Numbered from the stretch's first letter, positions 53,409 through 62,694 are shown. The stretch is 64,000 nt of DNA from Novosphingobium jiangmenense (GCF_015694345.1 NZ_JADQDC010000005.1:72501-136500); one strand, 5' to 3'. Made by a program: numbers and translations. The notes: a model not told the origin generated them from the sequence alone.

Positions 53409-54281
53409 ATGCAACTACTCGGCCCCACTTCGAACACCTTCATCTCGCAGCGCCTGCGCCTCCACTATGTGGACTGGGGCAATGCGGACAAGCCGCCGCT
53501 GCTGCTCGTCCACGGCGGGCGCGACCACTGCCGTTCGTGGGACTGGACCGCCGAAGCGCTGCGCGAGGACTGGCACATCATTGCGATGGACCATCGCGGC
53601 CATGGCGACAGCCAGTGGACCGAGGATGGCAACTACCGCACGATGGACCTCGTCTATGACGTGGCGCAGCTGATCCACCAGCTCGATCTGGCGCCGGTGA
53701 CGATCGTCTCGCATTCGTGGGGCGCCAACACCAGCCTGCGTTATGCCGGACTGTTTCCGGAGAACGTGCGCAAGATCGTGGCGATCGAGGGACTGTTCCC
53801 CACGCCCGAGCGCGAGGCGATGATGAAGAACGTGCCGTTCGCGCGGCGCGTGCGCGATTTCATCGGCGAGAAGCGCAAGGCTGCCGGACGCCTGCCGCGC
53901 CGCTATCCCTCGCTCGAGGACGCCTATGCGCGCATGAAGGGGGAGAACCCCTACCTGACCGATGCCCAGGCCCGCCACCTCACGCTGCACGGCATCAACC
54001 GCAACGAGGACGGCACGTTCAGCTGGAAGTTCGACCCGCACCTCAATGTCGATGGCGCGCCCTATGACATCACGGTCGAGCAGCGCAACGAGCTGTGGAA
54101 GGCGATCACCTGCCCGACCCTGCTGCTGAACGGCGCGGATTCCTGGGCGGGCAACCCCGACAAGAACGGCATGGCGCAGCACTTCCGCAATGCCGAGGTG
54201 ATCGAGTTCGAGAACGCCGGACACTGGCTGCACCACGACCAGTTCGACAAGTTCATCGCGACGCTGAAGGACTTCCTCTGA
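53409..54281 (+). CDS. Alpha/beta hydrolase fold protein
   Basis: The 290-residue protein has the alpha/beta hydrolase elements: oxyanion segment LLVHGGRDHCRSWDW, nucleophile Ser in VSHSWGANTSLRYA, acid region near LLLNGADSW, and catalytic His in NAGHWLHHDQ. The substrate is unknown; relatives include esterases and epoxide hydrolase-like enzymes. ATG 53409 (MQLLGPTSNTFISQRLRL) is preferred over an upstream TTG. It is followed closely by the phosphatase-fold gene. Confidence 0.88.
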   Translation: MQLLGPTSNTFISQRLRLHYVDWGNADKPPLLLVHGGRDHCRSWDWTAEALREDWHIIAMDHRGHGDSQWTEDGNYRTMDLVYDVAQLIHQLDLAPVTIVSHSWGANTSLRYAGLFPENVRKIVAIEGLFPTPEREAMMKNVPFARRVRDFIGEKRKAAGRLPRRYPSLEDAYARMKGENPYLTDAQARHLTLHGINRNEDGTFSWKFDPHLNVDGAPYDITVEQRNELWKAITCPTLLLNGADSWAGNPDKNGMAQHFRNAEVIEFENAGHWLHHDQFDKFIATLKDFL

Positions 54282-54300
54282 ACAAGGGAAGCGCGGTCGC

Positions 54301-55014
54301 GTGAAACTGAAGGTCGCCAGCTACAACATCCACAAGGGCGTCGGGCTTGACCGGCGACGCGATCCCGATCGCATCATGACGATCCTGCGCGAGATCGATG
54401 CGGACGTGATCGCGCTTCAGGAAGCGGATCGGCGCTTTGGCCTGCGCGAGGCGGTGATCCCGCGCGCGACTCTCGATGATCACAGCCCTTGGCGGGCGGT
54501 GGAGCCGGGGCATTATGACCGTGCGCGGACCGGGGCGAGCATGGGCTGGCACGGCAATGCCCTGCTGGTGCGGCGCGAGATCGAGGTGGTGGAGGCCTGC
54601 GCAGTGCCGCTGCCGACGATCGAGCCGCGCGGTGCGGTCTGTGCGACCTTGCGGGTTGGCGGGGCGCTGGTACGCGTGGTCGGCATGCATCTCGATCTGT
54701 CCGGCCTGCGCCGCCGCCAGCAGGTGGAAACGGTGTGCGGGCATGTCGCGGACCATGAAGAGCCCGGCCATGTCGTGATGATGGGCGACCTCAACGAATG
54801 GTCGCCATCGGGCGGGGCGCTCTCCGCGTTCACCGCGCCGCTCAAGGTGCTGGCGCCGGGGCGGAGCTTTCCGTCGCGCCGGCCGGTAGCGCAGCTCGAC
54901 CGGATCGTGGTGAGCGACGGGCTTTCGGTCGAGGCTCAGGGCGTCCATCACAGTCCGCTCGCTGCCATCGGGTCAGACCATCTGCCGGTCTGGGCAAACC
55001 TGCTGCTGCCCTGA
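54301..55014 (+). CDS. Endonuclease/exonuclease/phosphatase family protein
   Basis: The 237-residue protein has the EEP fold motifs: VASYNIHKGVGLDRR (N/E), DVIALQEADRR (catalytic Glu), MGDLNEWS (Asp-Leu-Asn) and IGSDHLPVWANL (Ser-Asp-His). No signal peptide is visible. Relatives cut DNA, RNA or phospholipid head groups, so the substrate is open. The start is GTG at 54301, 19 bases after the hydrolase stop. Confidence 0.88.
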   Translation: MKLKVASYNIHKGVGLDRRRDPDRIMTILREIDADVIALQEADRRFGLREAVIPRATLDDHSPWRAVEPGHYDRARTGASMGWHGNALLVRREIEVVEACAVPLPTIEPRGAVCATLRVGGALVRVVGMHLDLSGLRRRQQVETVCGHVADHEEPGHVVMMGDLNEWSPSGGALSAFTAPLKVLAPGRSFPSRRPVAQLDRIVVSDGLSVEAQGVHHSPLAAIGSDHLPVWANLLLP

Positions 55015-55031
55015 ATCTGTGCACGACAGCC

Positions 55032-55048
55032 TGCCTAAAAATTGGGCA
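55032..55048. promoter_or_regulatory. Candidate NtrC site upstream of glnK
   Basis: TGCC (55032-55035) and GGCA (55045-55048) form an inverted repeat with a 9-base A/T-rich centre. It lies about 120 bases upstream of the sigma-54 start region, within the usual NtrC range, but differs from the TGCAC consensus. Support is weak. Confidence 0.3.
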
Positions 55049-55139
55049 GTGCAGCATCAATGCCCAAGATTCGAGCGCGAACAACCGCCCTGCGGCCATT
55101 TCTGTTCCCGTAAACAGCTGAATCCGTAAAAATCCGGAT

Positions 55140-55156
55140 TTGGCATGCCCCTTGCT
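55140..55156 (+). promoter_or_regulatory. Sigma-54 (RpoN) promoter of glnK-amtB
   Basis: TTGGCATG-N4-TTGCT matches the sigma-54 consensus TGGCACG-N4-TTGC with the GG (55142-55143) and GC (55154-55155) dinucleotides exactly 10 bases apart. Transcription would start near 55167, about 46 bases before the glnK ATG. It is the expected promoter for nitrogen-limited expression. Confidence 0.85.
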
Positions 55157-55212
55157 TAACTCCTCCTGCCGGCAGGTCGCCCGGTGTGTGAGGGCAAGAA
55201 AAGGGGGCATGA

Positions 55213-55551
55213 ATGAAATTCATCATCGCCATCATCAAGCCGTTCAAGCTCGACGAAGTGCGTGAAGCGCTGTCCGGGCTGGGTGTGGCTGGGATGACGG
55301 TGTCGGAGGTGAAGGGCTTTGGTCGGCAGAAGGGCCAGACCGAAATCTACCGTGGCGCCGAATATTCGACCAACATGCTGCCGAAGGTGAAGATCGAGGT
55401 TGCCGCGAGCGACGACCTTGCGCCGCAGATCGTCGAGACGATCCAGCAGGCTGCCAGCACCGAGGCAATCGGCGACGGCAAGATCTTCGTCCTCGACCTC
55501 GCTTCGGCGACCCGCATTCGCACCGGCGAAACCGGGGATACCGCGCTGTGA
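55213..55551 (+). CDS. glnK: Nitrogen regulatory protein PII (GlnK type)
   Basis: The 112-residue PII protein has the T-loop with the uridylylation site Tyr51 in RGAEYSTNMLPKVKIE, and the B/C loops (GDGKIFVLDLASATRIRTGETG). PII trimers sense ATP/ADP and 2-oxoglutarate. The tight pairing with amtB supports GlnK rather than GlnB. GlnD at 41053 is the likely modifying enzyme. GGGGGC(A)TGA precedes the ATG. Confidence 0.96.
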   Translation: MKFIIAIIKPFKLDEVREALSGLGVAGMTVSEVKGFGRQKGQTEIYRGAEYSTNMLPKVKIEVAASDDLAPQIVETIQQAASTEAIGDGKIFVLDLASATRIRTGETGDTAL

Positions 55552-55586
55552 GCGCGCCCTCCATTTCCGACCTTAGGGGAACCAAC

Positions 55587-57005
55587 ATGATCCGCAAGAT
55601 GATCGGTGGCTTGGCGGGAACGGGCGCTTCGCTCTTCGCTGCCACTGCCGCTTTCGCACAGGACGGGCCGATCAAGGCCCCCACCGCCGAACAGATGGCC
55701 ACGATGGTCAACAAGGGTGACACCACCTGGATGTTGCTTTCGGCCACGCTCGTGCTGCTGATGAGCATTCCTGCTCTCGCTCTTTTCTACGGCGGCCTCG
55801 TTCGCACCAAGAACATGCTCTCGGTGCTGATGCAGGTCTTCATGATCGTTTCGGTCGCAGCGCTCGTCTGGGTCAGCTGGGGCTATTCGATGGCCTTCAC
55901 CAGCGGCAGCGAATTCGTCGGCGGCTTCTCGAAGGTCTTCCTGATCGGCGTCAGCGCCTCGACCTACGCCGCGACGTTCTCGAACAACGTCTATATCCCT
56001 GAATTCGCGTTCGTCATCTTCCAGATGACCTTCGCCTGCATCACCCCGGCGCTGATCGTCGGCGCCTTTGCGGAACGCGTGAAGTTCACGCCGCTGATGG
56101 TCTTCACCGTCCTGTGGCTGACCTGCATCTACTTCCCGATGGCGCACATGGTCTGGTACTGGGCTGGCCCGGACTTCCTGGCCGATGCTCCGAACGACTA
56201 CGGCATGCTGTGGGGCTGGGGCGCTCTGGACTTCGCTGGCGGCACCGTGGTGCACATCAACGCCGGTATCGCGGGCCTCGTCGGCTGCCTCATGATCGGC
56301 AAGCGCGTCGGCTTCGGCAAGGAAGCCACCCCGCCGCACTCGCTGACCATGACCATGATCGGCGCCTCGCTGCTGTGGGTGGGCTGGTTCGGCTTCAACG
56401 CCGGTTCCAACCTTGAAGCCAACGGCGTTGCCGCAGTTGCCTTCATCAACACCTTCGTCGCCACTGCTGCCGCCGCCGTCTCCTGGTCGCTGGTCGAGCA
56501 GTTCCACCACGGCAAGCCCTCGATGCTGGGCGCCGCCACGGGTGCTGTCGCCGGTCTCGTCGCTGTCACCCCGGCTTCGGGCTACGGCGCGCCGATGACC
56601 TCGATCGTCCTCGGCCTCGTCGTCTCGCCGATCTGCTACCTCTTCGTCAGCACGATCAAGAACAAGCTCAAGTACGACGACACCCTCGACGTGTTCGGCG
56701 TGCACTGCATCGGCGGCATCGTCGGCGCGATTGCCACCGGCATCATGGCGGCTCCGTCGCTCGGCGGCCAGGGCGTGTTCGACTACACCGTGTTCCCGGC
56801 CGGCTTCGACGCTGCCAGCTACGACATCGCCAAGCAGGTCTGGATCCAGACCAAGGCCGTGCTCTTCACGCTGGTCTTCTCGGGTGTCGGTTCCGCGATC
56901 CTCTTCTTCATCGTCGACAAGATCTTCGGTCTGCGTCCGACGGAAGAAGCCGAGCGCGAAGGCCTCGACATCTCCGAACACGGCGAACGGGCCTACAACT
57001 ACTGA
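55587..57005 (+). CDS. amtB: Ammonium transporter AmtB
   Basis: The 472-residue membrane protein has an apparent signal peptide (MIGGLAGTGASLFAATAAFAQ) and about 11 membrane helices. Family marks are ALFYGGLVRTKNMLSVLMQ, DFAGGTVVHINAGIAGLVG with the conserved central His, and VFGVHCIGGIVGAIATG with the second His. ATG 55587 has AGGGGA 6 bases upstream, favouring it over the GTG at 55548. It is co-transcribed with glnK and ends in a strong terminator. Confidence 0.97.
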   Translation: MIRKMIGGLAGTGASLFAATAAFAQDGPIKAPTAEQMATMVNKGDTTWMLLSATLVLLMSIPALALFYGGLVRTKNMLSVLMQVFMIVSVAALVWVSWGYSMAFTSGSEFVGGFSKVFLIGVSASTYAATFSNNVYIPEFAFVIFQMTFACITPALIVGAFAERVKFTPLMVFTVLWLTCIYFPMAHMVWYWAGPDFLADAPNDYGMLWGWGALDFAGGTVVHINAGIAGLVGCLMIGKRVGFGKEATPPHSLTMTMIGASLLWVGWFGFNAGSNLEANGVAAVAFINTFVATAAAAVSWSLVEQFHHGKPSMLGAATGAVAGLVAVTPASGYGAPMTSIVLGLVVSPICYLFVSTIKNKLKYDDTLDVFGVHCIGGIVGAIATGIMAAPSLGGQGVFDYTVFPAGFDAASYDIAKQVWIQTKAVLFTLVFSGVGSAILFFIVDKIFGLRPTEEAEREGLDISEHGERAYNY

Positions 57006-57126
57006 TCGGCATACGCCGATGGGCAACTACTAAGTTTCTACCGAATTGGCGGGGCCGGGGGAAACAGATCCTCTCCCTCTCATCCCCCTACCCCGCCAAA
57101 CCTTGTTCCTCCTGCGAACAGACTAA

Positions 57127-57162
57127 GGCCGGAAGCGCTAGCCCGCTTCCGGCCCTTTTTTT
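57127..57162 (+). terminator. Rho-independent terminator after amtB
   Basis: Perfect 11-base arms GGCCGGAAGCG (57127-57137) and CGCTTCCGGCC (57144-57154) enclose a 6-base loop and are followed by a run of T residues. It closes the glnK-amtB operon. Confidence 0.95.
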
Positions 57163-57217
57163 ATGCGCGGGGGGCGGCTCGCTTGCCCGGAAGGCCCGCA
57201 AACACTAAGGGGCGCGA

Positions 57218-58318
57218 ATGGACAACGCACCGCAACCGAAGGACTGGATCCTCGGCATTCACGCCTATGTCCCCGGCAAGTCGACCGGCAAGGACGGGCA
57301 GAAGCTGACCAAGCTTTCCGCCAACGAGAACCCGCTCGGCACCAGCGCGGCGGCCCTCGAGGCGCGCGGGATGGCGGCGCATCCGGCGACCTATCCGGAC
57401 CCTGACAGCCAAGAGCTGCGCAGCGCCATCGGCGAGGTGCATGGCATCGATCCGGCGCGCATCGTCATGGGCACGGGGTCTGACGAACTGCTCAATCTTG
57501 CGGCGCAAGCCTATGCCGGGCCGGGCGACGAAGTGCTCTACGTGCGCTACGGCTTTTCGGTCTACGACATCGCGGCGCGGCGCTGTGGCGCGGTGCCGGT
57601 GGTGGCGCCGGATGCCGACTACGGCACGGATGTCGATGCGCTGCTGGCTTGCGTGACCGAGCGGACGCGGGTGGTGTTCCTTGCCAATCCCAACAACCCG
57701 ACCGGTAGCTGGCTGCCGCGCGCCGAGATCGAGCGGCTGCATGCGGGGCTTCGCCCTGACATCCTGCTGGTGCTCGATGGCGCCTATGCCGAATATCTCG
57801 ATCCGGCGGATGACGATGGTGCGCTGGACCTCGCCGCGCGGGCATCGAACGTGCTGGTGACGCGGACGTTCTCGAAGATCTATGGCCTTGCCGGGGAGCG
57901 GATCGGCTGGGGCACCGGACATGCCGATATCGTCGACATGCTCAACCGCATTCGTGGGCCGTTCAACATCTCGAACACCGCGCAGGCGGCGGGGCTGGCG
58001 GCAGTGCGGGATCAGTCGTTCGTCGTCGCCTCGCGCGAACACAACACGGCGGAACTCGCGCGCTTTGTCGAGAAGCTCGAAGCCTTGGGCAACCATGGCG
58101 TGCGGCCGCTGCCGAGCAAGGCGAACTTCGTGCTGATCCTGTTCGAGGGCAAGCTGAGCGCCGAGACGGTCTATCTCGGCCTGATGGACCACGGCTACAT
58201 CACCCGCTGGCTGCCGGGGCAGGGCCTGCCGCAGGCATTGCGCATCACCATCGGTACGCGCGCGCAGATGGACGAGATTGCCGGAGCCATCCGCGCCATG
58301 TGCGAGGCTGCGAAGTGA
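57218..58318 (+). CDS. hisC: Histidinol-phosphate/aromatic aminotransferase
   Basis: The 366-residue PLP-dependent class I/II aminotransferase has [10 protein letters not shown] near the N-terminus, [18 protein letters not shown] and the PLP lysine in [17 protein letters not shown]. HisC uses histidinol phosphate, but the fusion-like coupling to the prephenate dehydrogenase gene (GTGA overlap) suggests it works also, or mainly, on aromatic amino acids. GGGGCG precedes the ATG at 57218. Confidence 0.9.
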   Translation: MDNAPQPKDWILGIHAYVPGKSTGKDGQKLTKLSANENPLGTSAAALEARGMAAHPATYPDPDSQELRSAIGEVHGIDPARIVMGTGSDELLNLAAQAYAGPGDEVLYVRYGFSVYDIAARRCGAVPVVAPDADYGTDVDALLACVTERTRVVFLANPNNPTGSWLPRAEIERLHAGLRPDILLVLDGAYAEYLDPADDDGALDLAARASNVLVTRTFSKIYGLAGERIGWGTGHADIVDMLNRIRGPFNISNTAQAAGLAAVRDQSFVVASREHNTAELARFVEKLEALGNHGVRPLPSKANFVLILFEGKLSAETVYLGLMDHGYITRWLPGQGLPQALRITIGTRAQMDEIAGAIRAMCEAAK

Positions 58319-59259
58319 GCGACGTACCGTTCCGGCAAGTCACGATCGTCGGGCTGGGCTTGCTCGGCGGGTCGATCGGCCATGCGGTGCAGGCGTACCT
58401 GCCCGATACGGCAGTGGTCGGCTGGGATGCTGACAGCGAGGTGCGGGCGCAGGCGGCAGAGCTTGGGCTGGCGCAGCGCATCGCCGATAGCGCTGAAACA
58501 GCCGCCGAGGGTTCCGAGCTGGTGATCTTCTGCGTGCCGGTGGGTGCGATGGGCGCGGCGGCGCGCGCGATTGCGCCGGGGCTGGCCAAGGACGCGCTGG
58601 TCAGTGACGTCGGTTCTTCGAAGGAAACCGTCGCGGCAGCCCTTGCCGAGGCGCTGCCGGGGCATCACGTGATCCCGGCGCACCCGGTGGCGGGGACCGA
58701 GCGCAGCGGGCCTGACGCCGGCTTTGCCACGCTGTTCCGCAACCGCTGGTGCATCGTCACCCCGCCTGCCGATGCCGACCCTGAACTGTCGGCGCGGCTG
58801 GTGGCGTTCTGGGAAGCGCTGGGCGCGCGGGTCGAGACCATGGACGCCGCGCACCACGACAAGGTGCTGGCGGTGACCAGCCACCTCCCCCACCTTATCG
58901 CCTACACCATCGTCGGCACGGCATCGGACCTCGAGCAGGTGACGCAGAGCGAGGTGATCAAGTATTCGGCGGGTGGCTTCCGCGACTTCACCCGCATCGC
59001 CGCCTCGGACCCGACGATGTGGCGCGACGTGTTCCTTTCGAACAAGGACGCGGTGCTGGAAATGCTCCAGCGCTTCACCGAGGACCTGACCGAGTTGCAG
59101 AAGGCGATCCGCAAGGGCGATGGCGACGTGCTGTTCGACCACTTCACCCGCACCCGCGCGATCCGCCGCGGCATCATCGAGATGGGCCAGGACGATGCGC
59201 GGCCCGACTTCGGGCGCAGCGATCACAACGGCGCGAAGGCTTCAGCCGAACAGGAATAG
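58315..59259 (+). CDS. Prephenate/arogenate dehydrogenase
   Basis: The 314-residue enzyme (start GTG 58315, [15 protein letters not shown]) has the NAD-binding [16 protein letters not shown], and the TyrA-type [19 protein letters not shown] and THLPHL-like [10 protein letters not shown] segments. It oxidatively decarboxylates prephenate or arogenate in tyrosine synthesis. It is translationally coupled to hisC, giving a compact tyrosine or phenylalanine unit. Its 3' end overlaps the convergent NRAMP gene by 18 bases. Confidence 0.93.
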   Translation: MSDVPFRQVTIVGLGLLGGSIGHAVQAYLPDTAVVGWDADSEVRAQAAELGLAQRIADSAETAAEGSELVIFCVPVGAMGAAARAIAPGLAKDALVSDVGSSKETVAAALAEALPGHHVIPAHPVAGTERSGPDAGFATLFRNRWCIVTPPADADPELSARLVAFWEALGARVETMDAAHHDKVLAVTSHLPHLIAYTIVGTASDLEQVTQSEVIKYSAGGFRDFTRIAASDPTMWRDVFLSNKDAVLEMLQRFTEDLTELQKAIRKGDGDVLFDHFTRTRAIRRGIIEMGQDDARPDFGRSDHNGAKASAEQE

Positions 59260-60510
59260 CAGCGCGACTACCCACATCGCGGCGGTGGAGAGCCACCCGC
59301 CCACGGCCAGCCTGCGTGAGATGGCGAGGCGGCCCATGATGCGGGGATTGCGGGCGATCATCATCGTCACGATCATCAGCGGCGGGGCCAGCAACCCGTT
59401 GACGACGGCGGCCCAATAGAGCGCGCGCATCGGATCGATGTCGATCATGTTCAGCGCGACGCCGCCAAGCGTGGCCAGAGCAATAGCGGCGTAGAAGGCC
59501 TTGGCCTCGCGCGGGCGGCGGTCGAGACCCTCGGTCCAGCGGAAGGTCTCGCTGACCGCATAGGCGGCGGCCCCTGCGAGGACAGGCACGGCAAGCAGGC
59601 CGGTGCCGATGATGCCCAGCGCGAACAAGGCGAAGGCGAACTCACCGGCAATGGGGCGCAGCGCCGTCGCGGCCTGCTGTGCGGACTGGATGCCGGTCAT
59701 GCCGCTGGCGTGGAGCGTGGCGGCGGTGGCCATCACGATCGACAGGGCGGTGATGTTCGAGAAGCCCATCCCGGTCAGCGTATCGGTGCGGATGCGGCGC
59801 AGTTCGGGGCCGGCCTCGCGCGGGGTGATGCACAGCGGCTTGGCGTGACGGCGGTGGCGTTCCTCGACTTCCTGACCGGCCTGCCAGAAGAACAGGTAGG
59901 GGCTGATCGTGGTCCCGAAGATGGCGACGAGCGCCATGGTGTGATCGCGGTCGAGCGTGAAGCTCGGCACGGTAAGGCCGCGCAAGGCGGCGCTCCAGTC
60001 GACGTCGGCGACGAGCACCACGGCGATGTAGGAGAACAGCGAGAGCGTGGTCCACTTGAGGATGCGGGCGTAGCGTTCGTAGCTGACGAAGACTTCCGCC
60101 ACGATGCTGAGCAGGCCGAAGCCGAGGATGAACAGATGCTCCGGCCCCGGCACCAGCAGCGCCAGAACTGCGCCCATCGCGCCAAGGTCTGCACCGAGGT
60201 TGATGACATTGGCGACCAGCAGGAGGAGCACCATCGTGCGCAGCAGCGCGGGGTGATAGTGGCGGCGCAGGTTGTGGGCGATGCCGCGCCCGGTCGTCGC
60301 GCCGATGCGGGCGCAGATCGCCTGGATCGAAACGAGTAGCGGCAGGGCGAGGATCATCGACCAGGCCAGCGAATAGCCGAACTGCGCGCCGACCTGGCTG
60401 TAGGTGCCGATGCCGGACGGATCGTCGTCGGCCGCGCCGGTGACCAGCCCGGGGCCGAGCACTTCGAGAAGCGAGCGCTTCCCGTCCTCGCTCTGCACAG
60501 GTTCGCTCAT
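59242..60510 (-). CDS. NRAMP-like divalent metal transporter with altered metal-binding motifs
   Basis: The 422-residue protein (ATG 60510, overlapping the acyltransferase stop by 4 bases) has about 11 membrane helices and the NRAMP fold. In helix 1 the usual DPGN is replaced by DDDPSGIGTYS, and in helix 6 the usual MPHN is replaced by TTISPYLFFWQ. The conserved metal-coordinating Asn and Met are therefore absent. The transporter group with this pattern is recognised, but its substrate is not clear; Mn/Fe transport should not be assumed. Confidence 0.8.
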   Translation of the reverse strand: MSEPVQSEDGKRSLLEVLGPGLVTGAADDDPSGIGTYSQVGAQFGYSLAWSMILALPLLVSIQAICARIGATTGRGIAHNLRRHYHPALLRTMVLLLLVANVINLGADLGAMGAVLALLVPGPEHLFILGFGLLSIVAEVFVSYERYARILKWTTLSLFSYIAVVLVADVDWSAALRGLTVPSFTLDRDHTMALVAIFGTTISPYLFFWQAGQEVEERHRRHAKPLCITPREAGPELRRIRTDTLTGMGFSNITALSIVMATAATLHASGMTGIQSAQQAATALRPIAGEFAFALFALGIIGTGLLAVPVLAGAAAYAVSETFRWTEGLDRRPREAKAFYAAIALATLGGVALNMIDIDPMRALYWAAVVNGLLAPPLMIVTMMIARNPRIMGRLAISRRLAVGGWLSTAAMWVVALLFLFG

Positions 60511-61199
60511 GCGTTCAGCGCGTTGATCGCGGCTTCGACACGGGCTTCGATTTCCTCGCGCTTGAGGCCGGGGGGAATCTCCTCGGCAAAGCGATAGCGG
60601 ATCGTGCCGGGGCGCTTCCATGTGCGGTGATAGAGCGGGCCGCTGTCGACCGCGACGGGGATGACCGGCAGGCCCAGCAGCTTGTAGATGCCGGCAAAGC
60701 CTGCCTGCAGATCGCGGCGCTCACCGTGCGGCACGCGGGTGCCTTCGGGGAAGATGATCAGCGGGCGCCCCTCGGCAATCAGGCGGCGGGAATCGGTGAG
60801 CATGGTGCGCAGGGCGCGTGCGCCAGCCTCGCGCTCTACCGAGATCAGGCCGTAGCGCGCGCCGGCCTTGCCCCAGCCCGGAATGCTCATCAGTTCGGCC
60901 TTGGCGAAGACCACCGGCAGGTTGAACAGCCATGGCATGTCGATGGCTTCGAAGAAGGCTTCGTGGCGGATGGCATAGAGCACGCCGGGCTTGAACACCG
61001 GGTTTTCCAGTTCGACCCGGATGCCGAGCAGGACGTGTGCGCAGAGCCGGTGCCAGCCCGCCCAGCCGCGCACCACGGCGCGAAAACCATCGCGCCAGAT
61101 CGACATCAGGGCGAGCGAGCCGAGCACGAAGAACACCGACCCGCCGTAAAAGGCGACGTAGAACAGCAGGCTGCGGGGGATGGAAAGTAGTTCGCGCAA
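60507..61199 (-). CDS. PlsC-type 1-acyl-glycerol-3-phosphate acyltransferase (HX4E form)
   Basis: The 230-residue protein begins with a membrane segment (SLLFYVAFYGGSVFFVLGSL) and has the acyltransferase motifs in modified form: RHEAFFEAIDM, i.e. HX4E rather than HX4D, and IIFPEGTRVPHG. PlsC makes phosphatidic acid at the inner membrane. The start is probably TTG at 61199, 3 bases after the ydcF-like stop; no ATG fits. It precedes the NRAMP gene with a 4-base overlap. Confidence 0.82.
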   Translation of the reverse strand: MRELLSIPRSLLFYVAFYGGSVFFVLGSLALMSIWRDGFRAVVRGWAGWHRLCAHVLLGIRVELENPVFKPGVLYAIRHEAFFEAIDMPWLFNLPVVFAKAELMSIPGWGKAGARYGLISVEREAGARALRTMLTDSRRLIAEGRPLIIFPEGTRVPHGERRDLQAGFAGIYKLLGLPVIPVAVDSGPLYHRTWKRPGTIRYRFAEEIPPGLKREEIEARVEAAINALNA

Positions 61200-61201
61200 G
61201 A

Positions 61202-61762
61202 TTACCAGCCGATCGCTTTCGCTCCGAGCCAGACGACGAGGCGCGCAACGTATTTGTTGTATTCGATGAAGAGGATGCGGAAGCTGGGCTTCGAGGCCAC
61301 GGCATCCTCGACGATGATGAGATTGGTCGGGGCTTCGACCGAAAGGTCGAAGGCGGCGCGGCGCATGTGCCAGTCGGTGGTGACGAGGCGGACCGAGCGC
61401 AGTTTGTTTTCCTTGACCCAACGCGTTGTCTCGACCGCGTTGGAGCGCGTGTCGACCGCGTCATAGCCGAGCACGATGCAGCAGGTCATCAGGCGTTCGG
61501 GCACCTTGTATTCGGCGGCGAATTCGCGCGGGCGCACTTCACGATCAACGCCGGAAATCAGCAGCTTTCCGGCCCGGCCACGCTCCAGCACGTCGAGCGC
61601 ATGGGGAATGCGCCCGCCTCCGCCGGTCAGGGCAACGATGCCATCGGTGCGCACGGGCTCGACTATGGGGCGCGGCAGGAACACGGCGAACCAGATGAAG
61701 CCGAGCGCCCACGCGATCAGCAGCAGCGACAGCAGTCGGCGGAAGATGCCCCGGCTGGTCAC
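61202..61762 (-). CDS. YdcF/DUF218 family protein
   Basis: The 186-residue protein has an N-terminal membrane anchor (LLSLLLIAWALGFIWFAVFL) and a DUF218 domain (GIVALTGGGGRIPHALDVL, DAVDTRSNAVETTRW, LVTTDWHMRRAAFDL). DUF218 proteins such as SanA and YdcF are tied to envelope integrity and vancomycin or SDS tolerance, but no enzyme activity is settled. The start is GTG 61762, overlapping the ftsX stop by 4 bases. Confidence 0.88.
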   Translation of the reverse strand: MTSRGIFRRLLSLLLIAWALGFIWFAVFLPRPIVEPVRTDGIVALTGGGGRIPHALDVLERGRAGKLLISGVDREVRPREFAAEYKVPERLMTCCIVLGYDAVDTRSNAVETTRWVKENKLRSVRLVTTDWHMRRAAFDLSVEAPTNLIIVEDAVASKPSFRILFIEYNKYVARLVVWLGAKAIGW

Positions 61763-62694
61763 AGCATCCGCCGCAAGGCGCTGAGCACGGTGAACCGCGC
61801 AGTGAGGACGGCGAGCAGGACTCCGCCCAGCGGGATGCAGCAGATCGCGATCCAGTCGCTCCAGCCGAGACCCCCTGCCGCCATCATGCCCGAGCCGAGC
61901 GCGGCGAACTGGCGTCCGAGCAGGCCGGTGACGATGACGCCGAGCAGCAGCCCGCCGATGCCGCCCGCGGCTGCGTCCACCGCCATCGAGCGCTGGAAGA
62001 TGCGGGCAATCTGCGTGTCGGTGCCGCCGAGCATGTGGACGATCTCTATCGTGCTGCGGTGGTTGCCAAGGGCATTGCGGGACGCGAGCAGCACGGTGGC
62101 GACGGTGGCAAAGGCCAGCAGTGCGATCAACCCGCCCGCCAGCCATTGCAGGGCATGGACGGCTTCGAATACCGGGGCGAGCCAGCTGGCCTGGGCATCG
62201 ATGCGGGCAGCGGGGGCCTTGCGGCGCACGGCATCGCCCAGCGCCTTGACCCGCGCGGCATCGGCATTGCCGGAGAGCCGCACATCGATCAGCGCCGGCA
62301 CCGGCAGGGCGTTGACATCATCGCCCGCACTGGTGCCGAGCCAGGGTTCGACGAGCGCGTCGAGCTCCTTCTGCGGGACGAGGCGGACTTCGGCAACGCC
62401 GGGTGCAGCTTTGAGGATTGCCAGCGCAGCCTGCGCCTGCCGGTCCCGTTCGCGCGGGGCGCCGTGGACGATCTGAACGGTGACGCCGCCCGCCACGTCG
62501 GCGCGGGCGGCGCGCGCGGTGTTGCGCAAGGCAAGGCCGCTGGCCGTGGCGACGACGGTCAGGCCGATCATGATCGCGATGACCCACGGCATCGGCCCGG
62601 ACAGCTTGCCTTGGGGTAGCAGGCGGCTTTCGGCGCTGGTCCGCTCGCGCCAGTCGGCGCGCAGGGCATTGGCAAGGGCGGGAAGGATGCTCAT
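61759..62694 (-). CDS. ftsX: Cell division protein FtsX
   Basis: The 311-residue membrane protein has four helices in the FtsX arrangement: one near the N-terminus (VIAIMIGLTVVATASGLAL), a periplasmic domain, then three at the C-terminus around LLASRNALGNHRSTIEIVHMLGGTDTQ. With FtsE it forms an ABC-type complex controlling cell-wall hydrolases at the division site. Its start overlaps ftsE by 4 bases. Confidence 0.93.
   Translation of the reverse strand: MSILPALANALRADWRERTSAESRLLPQGKLSGPMPWVIAIMIGLTVVATASGLALRNTARAARADVAGGVTVQIVHGAPRERDRQAQAALAILKAAPGVAEVRLVPQKELDALVEPWLGTSAGDDVNALPVPALIDVRLSGNADAARVKALGDAVRRKAPAARIDAQASWLAPVFEAVHALQWLAGGLIALLAFATVATVLLASRNALGNHRSTIEIVHMLGGTDTQIARIFQRSMAVDAAAGGIGGLLLGVIVTGLLGRQFAALGSGMMAAGGLGWSDWIAICCIPLGGVLLAVLTARFTVLSALRRML

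Noticed and set aside
55347..57026. 559-codon open frame on the minus strand opposite glnK-amtB
   Set aside because: It is a shadow frame, very rich in charged residues, while the AmtB frame is hydrophobic and conserved.
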